A stretch of DNA of 64,000 nt from contig CANGBC010000002.1 of NCBI GenBank assembly GCA_947452005.1, positions 62,001 through 126,000 on the forward strand, written 5' to 3'. The stretch comes from Beijerinckiaceae bacterium. Lineage in GTDB: Bacteria > Pseudomonadota > Alphaproteobacteria > Rhizobiales > Beijerinckiaceae. The notes under the pieces were generated by a model. It saw only the letters and a program-made list of their open reading frames with translations, ran no database searches and was not told the DNA's origin. The translations under genes were made by a program, and so were the position numbers. Below are positions 44,178 to 56,212 of the stretch, one piece after another (the stretch's first letter is position 1; each line of letters starts with the position of its first letter).

Positions 44178-44693
44178 ATGACTTTTATGATTTCTGCGCG
44201 AGCCCTGAAAATTGTGGCCGCGCTGTCCATTGGCCTGGCCATGGCAGCATGCTCGAAGAATCCGAATGAAGATGCCAATGGCGCGGGCGGTTTTGGCTCG
44301 GGTCTGGGCGCGGGTGCGGCAACGCCGGGTTCGCAGCAGGACTTCGTCGTCAATGTCGGCGATCGCATTTTCTTTGAAAGCGATTCGACCGAACTGACGT
44401 CTACAGCGCAAGCGACCCTCGACAAGCAGGCCCGCTGGCTGCAGCAATATGGCCAATATTCGATCGCCGTCGAAGGCCATGCGGATGAGCGCGGCACACG
44501 CGAATATAATTTCGCTCTCGGCGCGCGTCGTGCGGAAGCTGCCAAATCCTATCTCGCTGCGCGCGGCATTCCAGCCTCGCGTCTGCGCACGATCAGCTAT
44601 GGCAAGGAACGCCCGGTGGCGGTCTGCAACGACATTTCCTGCTGGTCGCAGAACCGTCGTGCGGTCACGGTGCTTGGCGGCGCAAACTCTTAA
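44178..44693 (+). CDS. pal: Peptidoglycan-associated lipoprotein Pal
   Basis: Pal is an outer-membrane lipoprotein that binds peptidoglycan. The 171-residue protein has a lipoprotein signal with lipobox LAMAAC, a Gly-rich linker, and an OmpA-type domain (RIFFESDSTELTSTAQATL; VEGHADERGTREYNFALGAR; RTISYGKERPVAVCNDISC). GAAGGAG lies upstream of the ATG. The 95-nt gap after tolB may hold a separate promoter, because pal is usually needed in excess over TolB. Confidence 0.95.
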   Translation: MTFMISARALKIVAALSIGLAMAACSKNPNEDANGAGGFGSGLGAGAATPGSQQDFVVNVGDRIFFESDSTELTSTAQATLDKQARWLQQYGQYSIAVEGHADERGTREYNFALGARRAEAAKSYLAARGIPASRLRTISYGKERPVAVCNDISCWSQNRRAVTVLGGANS

Positions 44694-44724
44694 AAAACCG
44701 CTGCGGCGCAAGCTCATATCAAAG

Positions 44725-44755
44725 ACCGGCGCCCTCAAAAAGCGCCGGTTTTTTT
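44725..44755 (+). terminator. Intrinsic terminator after pal
   Basis: The stem ACCGGCGC / GCGCCGGT with a short A-rich loop is followed by TTTTTT, 31 nt past the pal stop. It separates tolQRAB-pal from cpoB. Confidence 0.92.
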
Positions 44756-44857
44756 GTCAGTCCAGGGCGTGAGCCACACCGAACTCATTTCGGTCGCACT
44801 CCCGCCTCAGTTTTTTCACATCCCGGAGACCATCATGCGGATGAAGAGGCCAAGCTC

Positions 44858-45922
44858 ATGTTAAAAATGTCCCATCTGACCCGACCATTCAAAACCCTTT
44901 TCCTCGTCACATTGCTGGCGCTGGGCACGGCGCTGCCTGCATCCGCGCAATTGTTTGGCGGCCGCGAGGCGGGTGGCGACACGGCCGAGCTGCTGCTGCG
45001 CATCGACCGGCTGGAAAATCAGGTCCGCACGATGAATGGCCGCGTTGAGGAAATGCAGTTCCAGGTGCGCCGCAGTGAAGAGATGCTGCGCAAGTTTCAG
45101 CAGGACGTCGATTTCCGCTTTCAGGAGATGCAGCCCAAGGGTGGCGCAGGCGCTCGTCCGCCCGCCCCTCCTGCAGCCCCCGCACCCGTTCCCCCGCAGC
45201 GCCGGGGTGATCTGGAGCCCGGCACTCTGGGCACCAATGCCCCCATGGTGGTTGAAGCCCCCCGCGCACCCGCACCCATTGCGGGTGTAGCCGGGATTGC
45301 CGCCTCGCGTGGCAATGGACGGGGCGATGCGTTCGACCCCGCAGCCGACCCCAATGCTCCGGGCGCGCCACGCGCGCTCGGCTCGCCAGATTCAGCCAGC
45401 CGCCCCGTTGCGCGCAACGTGCCAGGCGGACCGCTTGGGCTCCAGGATGATGCCAATGCCCCGCTCGATCTGACAGGTGGACGCCAGGCCGCCATCGCCG
45501 CGTCGCCCGCACAAGCGGGCGCCGAGGCCATGCCGGCAACGACCCCGCAGGATGAGTTTGAACTGGCCGTCTTTTCGCTGGAGCAAGGTCAATATGACAA
45601 TGCGGAAACAGGCCTGACCACGTTCCTGAAGCGCTACCCCAAAGACGCGCTGGCGGGTGAAGCGGTCTATTATCTGGGCGAGAGCCTCTTCAAGCGCAAT
45701 CGCCACCGCGATGCAGCCGAACAATATTTGAAAATCTCGACCGACTATCCCAAAACCGCGCATGCGCCAGATGCCATGCTGCGATTGGGCCAATCACTTG
45801 AAAAGCTCGGCGCGAAAGAACAGGCCTGCGCTTTTTTCAGTGAAGTGCCGCGCAAATATCCGCAAGCGAGCGCCGTCAAAACCATAGCCCAGCGCGAATT
45901 CACACGCGCCAAATGCTCGTGA
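44858..45922 (+). CDS. cpoB: Tol-Pal associated periplasmic protein CpoB (YbgF)
   Basis: CpoB links peptidoglycan synthesis to Tol-driven outer-membrane constriction. The 354-residue protein has a Sec signal (FKTLFLVTLLALGTALPASA), an N-terminal coiled coil (LLLRIDRLENQVRTMNGRVE), a Pro/Ala/Gly-rich linker (about 95-225) and C-terminal TPR repeats (FELAVFSLEQGQYDNAETGL; AVYYLGESLFKRNRHRDAAE; PDAMLRLGQSLEKLGAKEQA). The start is ATG 44858. Its stop overlaps the tilS start by 10 nt. Confidence 0.92.
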   Translation: MLKMSHLTRPFKTLFLVTLLALGTALPASAQLFGGREAGGDTAELLLRIDRLENQVRTMNGRVEEMQFQVRRSEEMLRKFQQDVDFRFQEMQPKGGAGARPPAPPAAPAPVPPQRRGDLEPGTLGTNAPMVVEAPRAPAPIAGVAGIAASRGNGRGDAFDPAADPNAPGAPRALGSPDSASRPVARNVPGGPLGLQDDANAPLDLTGGRQAAIAASPAQAGAEAMPATTPQDEFELAVFSLEQGQYDNAETGLTTFLKRYPKDALAGEAVYYLGESLFKRNRHRDAAEQYLKISTDYPKTAHAPDAMLRLGQSLEKLGAKEQACAFFSEVPRKYPQASAVKTIAQREFTRAKCS

Positions 45923-46917
45923 CACATATCAACAGCACAAAGCTTTTTGCAGGCCTTGAAGGCGCCAAAGGCATTGTGCTAGCCCTGTCTGGTGGCCCAG
46001 ATTCAGTTGCAGCACTGGCACTTCTGGCCGATTGGGCCAAAGCAAAAGGCAGCCCGCGGCTGTTTGCAGCCACATTCGACCACGGCTTGCGCGCCACCTC
46101 ACGGGCAGAGGCTGAACAATGCGCCGCTCTATGCCAAAGCCTTGGCGTCGCCCATCAGATCCTCACTTGGACGGGTGACAAGCCTGCCACCCGCATTCAA
46201 GAGGTGGCGCGTGATGCGCGCTATCGCGCGCTCGTGGCACATGCCAAAGACATGGGTACCGATTATCTGGTCACTGGGCATCACGCCGACGATCAGGTCG
46301 AGACCATTCTCTTTCGCATGATGCGCGGCTCATCCATTGGCGGACTGGCTGGCATGCGCCAGATCAGCGCGCGCGACGGGATCGTCCATGCGCGCCCCTT
46401 TCTGACTTTGCGCAAAAGCGACCTCATCGCCATTTGCTCCGCGCGTGGGCTCACCACAATTGCCGATCCCTCCAATGAAGATCCGCGCTTTGCCCGCACG
46501 CAGATGCGCCGTCTGGCGGGCCTGCTGGAAGACGCGGGCATGACGCCCGACAGTTTCACGCGGCTGGCGGCACGTGCCGCGCGCGCCGATGAGGCGCTGA
46601 GCGCCGCCGCCGCCCAACTCGCCTCTGACGCCCTGATCACGCGCGATGCGACCACGACCCACCTTCAGGGCCAGCTGGTGCTGGCCGCCCCCGCCGAGAT
46701 CGCCTTGAGGCTGCTGATGGCTGAAATCACCCGTCTGGGGCAGGCACCGCGCCTTGAACAGGCCGAACCACTCGCTGACGATCTGCGCGCGGCGCTCTCC
46801 GCTCATGCGCCTTTGCGGGCGACCCTTGGGGGCGCTTTGGTCGATCTGAAGCGCGATAGCGTGCTTGTGATCACGCGGGAGCCCCCCCGCAGAGCAGGGC
46901 CTGACGCCGACGCATAA
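45913..46917 (+). CDS. tilS: tRNA(Ile)-lysidine synthetase
   Basis: TilS puts lysine on C34 of the CAU-anticodon tRNA-Ile so that it reads AUA. The 334-residue protein has the PP-loop [66 protein letters not shown] and the tRNA-contact region [17 protein letters not shown]. The C-terminal part is short compared with E. coli TilS, as in other alphaproteobacteria. Start ATG 45913 overlaps cpoB. Confidence 0.93.
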   Translation: MLVTHINSTKLFAGLEGAKGIVLALSGGPDSVAALALLADWAKAKGSPRLFAATFDHGLRATSRAEAEQCAALCQSLGVAHQILTWTGDKPATRIQEVARDARYRALVAHAKDMGTDYLVTGHHADDQVETILFRMMRGSSIGGLAGMRQISARDGIVHARPFLTLRKSDLIAICSARGLTTIADPSNEDPRFARTQMRRLAGLLEDAGMTPDSFTRLAARAARADEALSAAAAQLASDALITRDATTTHLQGQLVLAAPAEIALRLLMAEITRLGQAPRLEQAEPLADDLRAALSAHAPLRATLGGALVDLKRDSVLVITREPPRRAGPDADA

Positions 46918-47033
46918 GATTCCCAAGGGGCTTTCCCTTGGCAAGGCCTGTTGGCGCGCCTACATTGATCCTATCGAAAAGATCCCCTCGGGGTGGCTAC
47001 GGGACGGCGGTTTTCGCCGCATACAGGACTGAA

Positions 47034-48944
<1,911 letters not shown>

Positions 48945-48946
48945 AG

Positions 48947-48976
48947 AAAAACCCGGCGGAAACGCCGGGTTTTTTA
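48947..48976 (+). terminator. Intrinsic terminator of ftsH
   Basis: AAACCCGGCG-GAAA-CGCCGGG is followed by TTTTTTA, directly after the ftsH stop. The loop is a GAAA tetraloop. Confidence 0.95.
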
Positions 48977-48995
48977 TTGGGTGCCAAGCCGAGCT

Positions 48996-49076
48996 GTCAT
49001 TGCGAGCGCAGCGAAGCAATCCAGAGCCTCACGTGTGACCTCTGGATTGCTTCGTCGCTCCGCTCCTCGCAATGAC
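48996..49076. repeat. REP-like repeat copy
   Basis: GTCATTGCGAGCGCAGCGAAGCAATCCAG-type left half (48996 onward) pairs with CTGGATTGCTTCGTCGC...CTCGCAATGAC on the right. It sits between the convergent terminators of ftsH and fba. Confidence 0.88.
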
Positions 49077-49089
49077 GAACGAGCGCAAT

Positions 49090-49122
49090 AAAAAAAAGCC
49101 CGGCATCGCTGCCGGGCTTTTT
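49090..49122 (-). terminator. Intrinsic terminator of the fructose-bisphosphate aldolase gene
   Basis: The stem AAGCCCGGCA / TGCCGGGCTT has A/T runs on both sides (minus-strand T-run from 49090-49097). It could work in both directions. Confidence 0.9.
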
Positions 49123-49143
49123 CTTTTGAAGAGCGGAAGGCGC

Positions 49144-50160
49144 TTAGCCCTCGAGGCCCTTGTTCCACTGGCCCTTGGAGGCGAGGCCGTTCATCTTGGC
49201 GCGGTGTGCGAAAGCCTTCTGTGCCGCAGGCACATTCTCAACATTGCCAGCCCAAGCCTTCTGGGGAGCTGCCTGCAGAGCGCGGCCATAAGAGAAGGTC
49301 ACAAGCCACGGCAGCGAACCCACCTTGTTGATCGCATCGAGATTGGCGGTGGCTTCCACATCAGCCTGACCACCCGACAAGAAGGCAATGCCCGGCACGG
49401 CAACCGGCACGGTCTGCTTGAACACGCGCACCGTCTGTGCGGCCACCTGTTCAGCTGTCGCCTGCGTTGCGCATTTCTTGCCCGGCACAATCATGTTGGG
49501 CTTCAGCACGGTGCCTTCGAGGAAGACCTTTGCTTCATAGAGCTCGTTATAGAGCGTCTTGAGCACGAATTCGGTGACTTCATAGCAACGCTCAAGCGTG
49601 TGGCCGCCATCCATCAGCACTTCCGGTTCGACGATTGGCACAATGTTATTGGCCTGGCAGATCGCCGCATAACGGGCCAGAGCCTGCGCATTGGCGAGGA
49701 TCGCACCGCGTGAGGGAATGCCATCGGCAATATCAATCACTGCACGCCACTTCGCGAAACGCGCGCCGATCTTGTAATATTCAGCCATACGCTCGCTGAG
49801 ACCATCGAGGCCTTCGGTGATCGTTTCATTGGCGAAATTCGGCAGCGGCTTCACGCCAGCATCGACCTTGATGCCGGGAAGCGAGCCCATCTGCTCAATG
49901 ATTTTGACCAGCGGCGTGCCATCCTTGGCGTTCTGGCGGATCGTCTCGTCATAAAGAATGACACCAGAAATGTTCTGCGTCATCGCATCCGTTGTGCGAA
50001 ACATCATCTCGCGATAATCGCGGCGGCTGTCGGCGGTGGATTCCACGCCAATCGCATCAAAGCGCTTCTTGATCGTGCCCGAGCTCTCGTCAGCTGCGAG
50101 AATGCCCTTGCCGGGCGCACACATGGCAGCCGCCACTTGGGCGAGTTGGTCCTTGTTCAT
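49144..50160 (-). CDS. Class I fructose-bisphosphate aldolase
   Basis: The enzyme cleaves fructose-1,6-bisphosphate to dihydroxyacetone phosphate and glyceraldehyde-3-phosphate by a Schiff base, without metal. The 338-residue protein resembles the eukaryote-like class I type: GKGILAADESSGTIKKRF, WRAVIDIADGIPSRG, VPIVEPEVLMDG, the Schiff-base Lys in EGTVLKPNMIVPGKK and GIAFLSGGQADVEAT. ATG 50160 lies 8 nt past GGAGGG; an in-frame TTG at 50166 is less likely. It is last in the tkt-gap-pgk-fba run. Confidence 0.94.
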   Translation of the reverse strand: MNKDQLAQVAAAMCAPGKGILAADESSGTIKKRFDAIGVESTADSRRDYREMMFRTTDAMTQNISGVILYDETIRQNAKDGTPLVKIIEQMGSLPGIKVDAGVKPLPNFANETITEGLDGLSERMAEYYKIGARFAKWRAVIDIADGIPSRGAILANAQALARYAAICQANNIVPIVEPEVLMDGGHTLERCYEVTEFVLKTLYNELYEAKVFLEGTVLKPNMIVPGKKCATQATAEQVAAQTVRVFKQTVPVAVPGIAFLSGGQADVEATANLDAINKVGSLPWLVTFSYGRALQAAPQKAWAGNVENVPAAQKAFAHRAKMNGLASKGQWNKGLEG

Positions 50161-50186
50161 CTTCAAAACCCTCCGAGAAATCTAGA

Positions 50187-51383
50187 TTACTTGATGCGCA
50201 GAGCCTCGACGCCCGGCAGCACTTTGCCTTCGAGCCATTCGAGGAATGCGCCACCTGCTGTCGAAATATAGGTGAAGCTATCGGCTGCACCTGATTGATT
50301 GAGCGCCGACACGGTATCGCCACCTCCCGCGACTGTGACGAGGGCACCCTTTTTGGTGAGATCCGCCGCTGTCTTGGCGACTGCATTTGTGGCCGCATCG
50401 AAGGGCTGCAATTCAAACGCACCAAACGGGCCGTTCCACACGAGCGTCTTGCACGCGCCGATGATTTTTTCGATTTCGATCACCGAGCGCGGGCCGGCAT
50501 CGAGGATCATTTCATCATCAGCCACATGCTGCGCATCGGTGACGCGCGAGGGCGCATGCGCCTTGAATTCTTTCGCCACCACAACATCCGATGGCAGCAC
50601 GATCTCGCATTTGGCGGCCTTGGCCTGCGCAATCATCTCAAGCGCCGTGCCGACCAGATCATGCTCGCAGAGCGACTTGCCAACCTTGGCGCCTTGGGCT
50701 GCCAGGAAAGTATTGGCCATGCCGCCGCCGATGATGATGAAATCGACTTTCTTGGACAGATTGCCGAGCAGCTCCAGCTTGGTCGACACTTTCGCGCCAC
50801 CCACAATCGCCGCAACGGGGCGGTTTGGTGTTTCCAGCGCCTTGGTCAAAGCTTCAAGTTCCGCCTGCATGCCGCGACCGGCATAAGCGGGCAACACATG
50901 CGCGAGGCCTTCGGTCGAGGCATGCGCGCGATGCGCGGCCGAGAATGCGTCGTTTACATAGAGATCGCCGAGCTTGGCGAGTGCCGCCACAAAGGCCGCA
51001 TCGTTCTTTTCTTCCGCCTTGTGAAAGCGGGTGTTTTCGAGCAGCAGAATGTCGCCGTCTTTCAGCTTGGCGACGGCGTCTTCCGCGACAGGCCCTATGC
51101 AATCAGAGGCAAATGCGACAGGCGCACCCAGATGTTCTGGCAAGACAGCGGCAATCGGCTGCAGAGAGTTTTCGGCATCAGGGCCGTTCTTCGGGCGACC
51201 GAAATGGGCCAGCAGAATGACGCGCGCGCCTTTGGTGGTGAGCTCTTTGATCGTCGGCGCGATCCGCTCAATACGCGTCGCATCCGAAATCTTGCCATTC
51301 TCCATCGGCAGATTGAGATCGACGCGCAGCAGCACGCGCTTTCCCTTGACGTCAGCCTGATCGAGTGTGCGGAAGGAGCTCAT
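50187..51383 (-). CDS. pgk: Phosphoglycerate kinase
   Basis: Pgk makes ATP from 1,3-bisphosphoglycerate. The 398-residue protein has [41 protein letters not shown], the hinge [17 protein letters not shown] and the nucleotide loop [26 protein letters not shown] precedes ATG 51383. It lies between gap (upstream, behind a terminator) and fba (26 nt downstream). Confidence 0.97.
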   Translation of the reverse strand: MSSFRTLDQADVKGKRVLLRVDLNLPMENGKISDATRIERIAPTIKELTTKGARVILLAHFGRPKNGPDAENSLQPIAAVLPEHLGAPVAFASDCIGPVAEDAVAKLKDGDILLLENTRFHKAEEKNDAAFVAALAKLGDLYVNDAFSAAHRAHASTEGLAHVLPAYAGRGMQAELEALTKALETPNRPVAAIVGGAKVSTKLELLGNLSKKVDFIIIGGGMANTFLAAQGAKVGKSLCEHDLVGTALEMIAQAKAAKCEIVLPSDVVVAKEFKAHAPSRVTDAQHVADDEMILDAGPRSVIEIEKIIGACKTLVWNGPFGAFELQPFDAATNAVAKTAADLTKKGALVTVAGGGDTVSALNQSGAADSFTYISTAGGAFLEWLEGKVLPGVEALRIK

Positions 51384-51412
51384 GCCCGAAACTCTTTTTC
51401 TTGTGCCAAATG

Positions 51413-51442
51413 AAAAAGGGCGCGCCTCTCAAAGGCGCGCCC
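51413..51442 (-). terminator. Intrinsic terminator between gap and pgk
   Basis: On the minus strand GGGCGCGCC-TTTGAGA-GGCGCGCCC is followed by TTTTTC. It lies 9 nt past the gap stop and about 30 nt before the pgk start, so pgk needs its own promoter or read-through. Confidence 0.88.
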
Positions 51443-51450
51443 GATTTGTT

Positions 51451-52455
51451 TTAGATGAGCTTGGCGAGAGCCACAGCCGTGTCGCTCATGCGGTTCGAGA
51501 AGCCCCATTCATTATCGTACCAGGAGAGGATACGCACGAATGTGCCTTCCATGACCTTGGTCTGATCCATGTGGAACACGGATGAATGCGAGTCATGGTT
51601 GAAGTCGATCGAGACGTTGGCGACATCCGTGTAGCCAAGAATGCCCTTGAGCGGGCCTTCCGCTGCAGCCTTGATGGCGGCATTGACTTCCGCAACCGTG
51701 GTGGCGCGCTTGGCGACAAACTTCAGGTCGACAACCGAGACATTGGGTGTCGGCACGCGAATGGCCGAGCCATCGAGCTTGCCATTGAGTTCAGGCAGAA
51801 CGAGACCGACAGCCTTGGCTGCACCCGTTGATGTCGGGATCATCGACAGCGCCGCAGCGCGCGCGCGGTAGAGATCCTTGTGCATCGTGTCGAGTGTGGG
51901 CTGGTCGCCGGTGTAGGAATGGATCGTCGTCATGAAGCCCTTTTCAATGCCGATGGCATCGTTGAGAACCTTGGCGACCGGTGCCAGGCAGTTCGTTGTG
52001 CAGGACGCGTTCGAGATGACGATGTGATCCTTCGTCAGCTTGTCGTGATTGACGCCGAAGACGACCGTCAGATCAGCATTGTCGCAAGGGGCTGAGACGA
52101 TGACGCGCTTGGCACCAGCTTCCAGATGCGCAGCAGCCTTTTCGCGTGTCACGAAAATGCCCGTGCATTCCAGCGCAATGTCGACGCCCAGTTCTTTGTG
52201 CGGCAGTTCAGCCGGATTGCGGATCGCGGTGACCTTGATCGGGCCAAAGCCCACATCAATCGTGTCACCCGATACGGTCACCTTGCCGGGGAAGCGGCCA
52301 TGCACCGAGTCAAAGCGCATGAGATGCGCGTTGGTTTCGACCGGACCCAGATCGTTGATGGCAACAACCTGAATGTCCTTGCGGCCCGATTCCACGATGG
52401 CGCGCAGCACATTGCGGCCGATACGTCCGAACCCGTTGATCGCAACCTTGACCAT
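51451..52455 (-). CDS. gap: Glyceraldehyde-3-phosphate dehydrogenase
   Basis: The 334-residue protein has the NAD-binding opening [18 protein letters not shown], the catalytic Cys in [13 protein letters not shown], the catalytic His region TIHSYTGDQ, and the terminal [13 protein letters not shown]. It oxidises glyceraldehyde-3-phosphate to 1,3-bisphosphoglycerate, the substrate of Pgk encoded next. GGAGATGAGAG precedes ATG 52455. tkt ends 74 nt upstream on the same strand. Confidence 0.97.
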   Translation of the reverse strand: MVKVAINGFGRIGRNVLRAIVESGRKDIQVVAINDLGPVETNAHLMRFDSVHGRFPGKVTVSGDTIDVGFGPIKVTAIRNPAELPHKELGVDIALECTGIFVTREKAAAHLEAGAKRVIVSAPCDNADLTVVFGVNHDKLTKDHIVISNASCTTNCLAPVAKVLNDAIGIEKGFMTTIHSYTGDQPTLDTMHKDLYRARAAALSMIPTSTGAAKAVGLVLPELNGKLDGSAIRVPTPNVSVVDLKFVAKRATTVAEVNAAIKAAAEGPLKGILGYTDVANVSIDFNHDSHSSVFHMDQTKVMEGTFVRILSWYDNEWGFSNRMSDTAVALAKLI

Positions 52456-52529
52456 CTCTCATCTCCTTGACTGGGGTACCGGACGTGACGGCCCGGCCCT
52501 GAATAACGTGAATTAGTAATACTGACGCC

Positions 52530-54512
52530 TCAGCGCGGCAAACGCTGCAATGCAGCCTCGGCCACAGCCTTTGGCGTAATGCCAAAATGTTCATAGAGCG
52601 TCTTGGCCGGCGCGCTTTCGCCAAAGCCCTTCATGCCGATGAACGCACCCTTGTCGCCAATGAGCGCATCCCAGCCCATGCGCACAGCCGCTTCGACGGC
52701 AATGCGCACCGGCGCTGTGCCGATAACCTTGGCCTTGTAAGCCTCGTCCTGCGCCAGAAAAATATCCATGCAGGGCACGGAGACAACGCGCGCATCGACG
52801 CCTTTTTCAGCCAAAAGGTCGCGGCCTTTCAGCGCGATCTCGACTTCTGAGCCTGACGCGAAGATCGTGACCTTGGCTTCACCCTTGGCAGGTGCGATTT
52901 CATAGGCGCCCTTGGCGGAGAGGTTTTCCGCAACATAGGTCGTGCGCACCGCCGACAAATTCTGGCGCGTCAGCGCGAGAACGGACGGTGTGTGGCGCGC
53001 TTCCAATGCAGCCTGCCAGCATTCGATGGTTTCCGTCTGGTCAGCGGGGCGGAACACATTGAGGTTGGGGATCGCACGCAAGGAGGCAATCGTCTCGACC
53101 GGCTGATGGGTTGGGCCATCTTCGCCCAGACCAATCGAATCATGCGTCAGCACTTGAATGTTCTGCGTCTTCATCAAAGCGGCGAGGCGCAGCGAGGGGC
53201 GCATGTAATCGGCAAAGACCAGGAAGGTAGCGCCCGATGCAATGTAGCCACCGTGCAGCGCCATGCCATTGATGGCAGCCGCCATGCCATGTTCGCGAAT
53301 GCCCCAATGGACAAAGCGACCGGCATAATGGCCCGGCGAGATCGCAGGCGTGGCTGCAACCTTGGTGTTGTTCGAGCCGGTGAGATCGGCAGAGCCGGTG
53401 ACAAGCTCAGGCACAACCGGCGCGATGATCGCGATGGCTGCTTCGGAGGCTTTGCGCGTTGCCATTTCGGTGCGGTCGTCTGCGAGCTTCTGCTTGGTGG
53501 CTTTCACCGTGTCCGCAAGAGCGGCGGGCAGTGTGCCCTTGATGCGGCGTTCAAATTCCGCTCGCTTGTCTGCTGCGAGCGCACCGAGCTTGTCGGTTTT
53601 CCACGCCTTGTGCAAACGCTTGCCCTTGCGGCCAGCCTTGCGCCATGCGGCCAGAATATCATCCGGCACAACGAAAGGTGCATGCGGCCAGCCCAAAGCT
53701 GCGCGTGCGCCCGCGATTTCTTCCGCACCCAGCGGCTCACCATGCGCCTTGGATGTACCAGCGCGCTTGGGCGCACCATAGCCAATCTGCGTCTTGCAGG
53801 CGATGAGGGTCGGCTTGTCAGACTTCTGCGCTTTGCGCACAGCGCGCAAAATGGCTTTCTGATCATGCCCATCAATGCGCACGGCATTCCAGTTGGCCGA
53901 TTTGAAACGCATGATCTGATCGACCGAATCCGCCACAGACAGCGGGCCGTCGATGGAGATGTTATTGTCATCCCACAAAACGATCATGCGGTTGAGCTTG
54001 AGATGGCCAGCCAGCGCAATGGATTCTTGCGACACGCCTTCCATCAGATCGCCGTCGGAGGCGAGCACATAAGTGAAGTGATCGACGACATCGCCAAATT
54101 CAGCATTGAGCATGCGCTCAGCCAGCGCCATGCCGACAGCGGTCGCAATGCCTTGGCCGAGCGGGCCGGTGGTCGTCTCGACACCTTTGGTGACGAAGTT
54201 TTCCGGATGGCCCGGTGTTTTTGATCCGAGCTGGCGGAAATTTTTGATCTCGTCGAGCGTCATGCCCGGCGTGCCGGTCAGGTACAGCGCGGCATAAAGG
54301 AGCATCGAGCCATGACCGGCTGACAGCACGAAACGGTCCCGGTCAGGCCAGGTCGGGTCGGCGGCGTCATATTTCATGACGTCGCGGAACAGGACGGTCG
54401 CCATATCGGCGGCGCCCATGGGCAGGCCCGGATGACCGGATTTCGCTTTTTCGACCGCATCCATCGCAAGGGCGCGGATCGCATTGGCCATCGACTGGGG
54501 GGTGACGCTCAT
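52530..54512 (-). CDS. tkt: Transketolase
   Basis: Transketolase moves two-carbon units between sugar phosphates using thiamine diphosphate. The 660-residue protein has [25 protein letters not shown]-like [14 protein letters not shown], the ThDP/Mg motif [31 protein letters not shown] and the C-terminal [20 protein letters not shown]. The ATG is at 54512. First in the tkt-gap-pgk-fba series on the minus strand, and divergent from the zapA group. Confidence 0.96.
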   Translation of the reverse strand: MSVTPQSMANAIRALAMDAVEKAKSGHPGLPMGAADMATVLFRDVMKYDAADPTWPDRDRFVLSAGHGSMLLYAALYLTGTPGMTLDEIKNFRQLGSKTPGHPENFVTKGVETTTGPLGQGIATAVGMALAERMLNAEFGDVVDHFTYVLASDGDLMEGVSQESIALAGHLKLNRMIVLWDDNNISIDGPLSVADSVDQIMRFKSANWNAVRIDGHDQKAILRAVRKAQKSDKPTLIACKTQIGYGAPKRAGTSKAHGEPLGAEEIAGARAALGWPHAPFVVPDDILAAWRKAGRKGKRLHKAWKTDKLGALAADKRAEFERRIKGTLPAALADTVKATKQKLADDRTEMATRKASEAAIAIIAPVVPELVTGSADLTGSNNTKVAATPAISPGHYAGRFVHWGIREHGMAAAINGMALHGGYIASGATFLVFADYMRPSLRLAALMKTQNIQVLTHDSIGLGEDGPTHQPVETIASLRAIPNLNVFRPADQTETIECWQAALEARHTPSVLALTRQNLSAVRTTYVAENLSAKGAYEIAPAKGEAKVTIFASGSEVEIALKGRDLLAEKGVDARVVSVPCMDIFLAQDEAYKAKVIGTAPVRIAVEAAVRMGWDALIGDKGAFIGMKGFGESAPAKTLYEHFGITPKAVAEAALQRLPR

Positions 54513-54730
54513 GTTCTCTTTTCCAGAATCGCGAGGCGAGGAGCCTCGGGCGGGGCGTTTCCGCCAGGGGCCGGCAGGCGGGGTTTTGATAACAGCTCGA
54601 CCCTAGGTGTCAACGCGCCCAAAGGCCTGATTTCAGGCTCTTGTGCCACTCGCGCACAGGATTGCGCGCTGGCTTCGTTGACGGGAGGGGGCTTCTTGCT
54701 CCTAATGAGCGAAATCTTGCCCAGAGTCGC

Positions 54731-55027
54731 ATGAAGCTCCCTGATCGCCTCGATATCCCTTTGAAACGGCTTGCTGCCGCGCTCGATCACCTCGAGGCGG
54801 CGGCCGAACGTCGTGCGGAAAGCGCTCAGCGCCGCGCTGACCTCGAAGAAGAGCTGGCCGTGATGCAGGATGACAGGTCGCGTCTGGGCATCGAGCTCGA
54901 AGGCGCGCTCAACCGCACCCGCAAACTCGATGAGGCCAATGCCTTGGTCGCCGAGAAGCTCGCAGCCACGGGAGCGACCATCCGCTCCGTTCTGGGCATT
55001 GTCCCCTCCGAAGACGAGGGAGCCTGA
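54731..55027 (+). CDS. DUF4164-type coiled-coil protein preceding zapA
   Basis: This small 98-residue protein is almost wholly helical with heptad-like spacing (ALDHLEAAAERRAESAQRRA; DLEEELAVMQDDRSRLGIEL) and ends in an acidic tail. It fits the DUF4164 family usually found just upstream of zapA in Hyphomicrobiales. Its function is unknown; a cell-division accessory role is suggested only by position. ATG 54731 is chosen, because the frame opens 30 codons earlier with sequence that does not look coding. zapA begins 5 nt after its stop. Confidence 0.8.
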   Translation: MKLPDRLDIPLKRLAAALDHLEAAAERRAESAQRRADLEEELAVMQDDRSRLGIELEGALNRTRKLDEANALVAEKLAATGATIRSVLGIVPSEDEGA

Positions 55028-55031
55028 AGCC

Positions 55032-55412
55032 ATGGCACAGGGTGAAGGCGCCACGTCCGTCAATGTGACCATCGCGGGTCGCTCGTTTCGCATGGCCTGC
55101 GGGCCGGGCGAAGAGGCGCATCTGGAAACGCTGGCCACCCAGATCGACGAGCGCATCAATCAGCTGCGCGGTGCCTTTGGCGAAATCGGCGACCAGCGAC
55201 TGACCGTGATGGCCGCCATCACCATCGCCGACGAGCTGGCCGAATCCCGCAAAAAGATCGCGGCGCTCGAAATGCAGCTCGCGGCCGCCAAGCAAGATGT
55301 CGTCAAAGTCGAAGACCAATCAACCGCCTGGGTAGAAAGCCTCGCCCAATCGCTCGAATTGACCGCCCGGCGGATCGAGGGACTGGCGCAGACGCTGAAT
55401 GGCGTGAAGTAG
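55032..55412 (+). CDS. zapA: Cell division protein ZapA
   Basis: ZapA bundles FtsZ filaments at the Z-ring. The 126-residue protein has the ZapA opening (SVNVTIAGRSFRMACGPGEE), the conserved HLETLATQIDERINQL segment, DQRLTVMAAITIADELAESR and a C-terminal coiled coil. In related genomes zapA is followed by the 6S RNA and fau. Here a fused toxin-antitoxin gene lies between zapA and the RNA. Confidence 0.9.
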   Translation: MAQGEGATSVNVTIAGRSFRMACGPGEEAHLETLATQIDERINQLRGAFGEIGDQRLTVMAAITIADELAESRKKIAALEMQLAAAKQDVVKVEDQSTAWVESLAQSLELTARRIEGLAQTLNGVK

Positions 55413-55417
55413 CATTA

Positions 55418-55458
55418 TTCCCGTTTTGGGAACAAATTGATTGATCCCATTTTGGGAA
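55418..55458 (+). promoter_or_regulatory. Two palindromic operator candidates upstream of the fused higBA
   Basis: TTCCCGTTTTGGGAA (55418-55432) and TCCCATTTTGGGAA (55445-55458) are near-identical palindromes about 26 bp apart centre to centre. The second touches the start codon at 55460. This spacing (about 2.5 helical turns) and position suit autorepression by the HigA domain. Confidence 0.65.
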
Positions 55459-55459
55459 C

Positions 55460-56206
55460 ATGGTATTCAAGATGCCTATTATTTCGAAAGCTGTGCTGGT
55501 CACGTTTTGGAATCGGCATCCACATGCGAAAGCGTCGCCCTCCCGTTGGATCGAAATCATGCGGGCGTCGAATTGGCAGAGCATTCAGGATGTGTTGCAA
55601 GCTTTTCCGAACGCGAAGGGCATTGACGCAGAGCGGGTGAGATTTGCGGTTCACGGCGGCGATTACCGCATGATCGTCGCTTTTTTCTTCGAAGATCAAA
55701 CCGCCTACATCGAATTCATTGGGACGCATGCGGATTATGACGCCATTGACGCAACCAAGGTCTCTCTTTTCCAGCGTGATACAATGAAGCTTCGCCCAAT
55801 CCGGAATGATGACGATCTGCAGGACGCCTTGCGCCAAGTCGATGAGCTGTGGCGAGCGGCACCCGGTTCACCAGAGGCTGGACAGCTGGAGCTTCTGACT
55901 ATTCTGATTGAACGCTATGAAGATGAAAAATGGCCCATTGATGAGTCTGATCCCATCGATATCCTGACGTATGCTTTCACAGAAATGGGCCATTCGCAGG
56001 CTGAACTCGCGACCCTTCTAGGATCGCGCTCGCGTGCCTCGGAGATCATGGGCCGCAAGCGGCCACTCACGCTCGATATGATCCGCAAGATCAGCGAGGC
56101 ATGGCACATCCCCATCGCGGTCCTTGCAAAGCCCTATGCTTTGGCAAAAGCGAATAATCCGGAGATGGAGGCAATTCCCCTTCCCCACGCACCATCCATG
56201 CCCTAA
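55460..56206 (+). CDS. HigB toxin and HigA antitoxin fused in one reading frame
   Basis: One frame of 248 residues covers two normally separate proteins. Residues about 5-100 match HigB-type mRNA interferases of the RelE superfamily (ISKAVLVTFWNRHPHAKASP; FAVHGGDYRMIVAFFFED; YIEFIGTHADYDAID). Residues 109-248 match HigA (MKLRPIRNDDDLQDAL; ILIERYEDEKWPIDESDPID; helix-turn-helix SQAELATLLGSRSRASEIMG; GRKRPLTLDMIRKISEAWHI). No stop lies between. HigA could also start on its own at ATG 55784, although no clear ribosome-binding site precedes it. ATG 55472 is an alternative start. A one-base shift before residue 108 would give an immediate TGA, so a frameshift-made fusion is possible. Confidence 0.85.
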   Translation: MVFKMPIISKAVLVTFWNRHPHAKASPSRWIEIMRASNWQSIQDVLQAFPNAKGIDAERVRFAVHGGDYRMIVAFFFEDQTAYIEFIGTHADYDAIDATKVSLFQRDTMKLRPIRNDDDLQDALRQVDELWRAAPGSPEAGQLELLTILIERYEDEKWPIDESDPIDILTYAFTEMGHSQAELATLLGSRSRASEIMGRKRPLTLDMIRKISEAWHIPIAVLAKPYALAKANNPEMEAIPLPHAPSMP

Positions 56207-56212
56207 GTTAGG

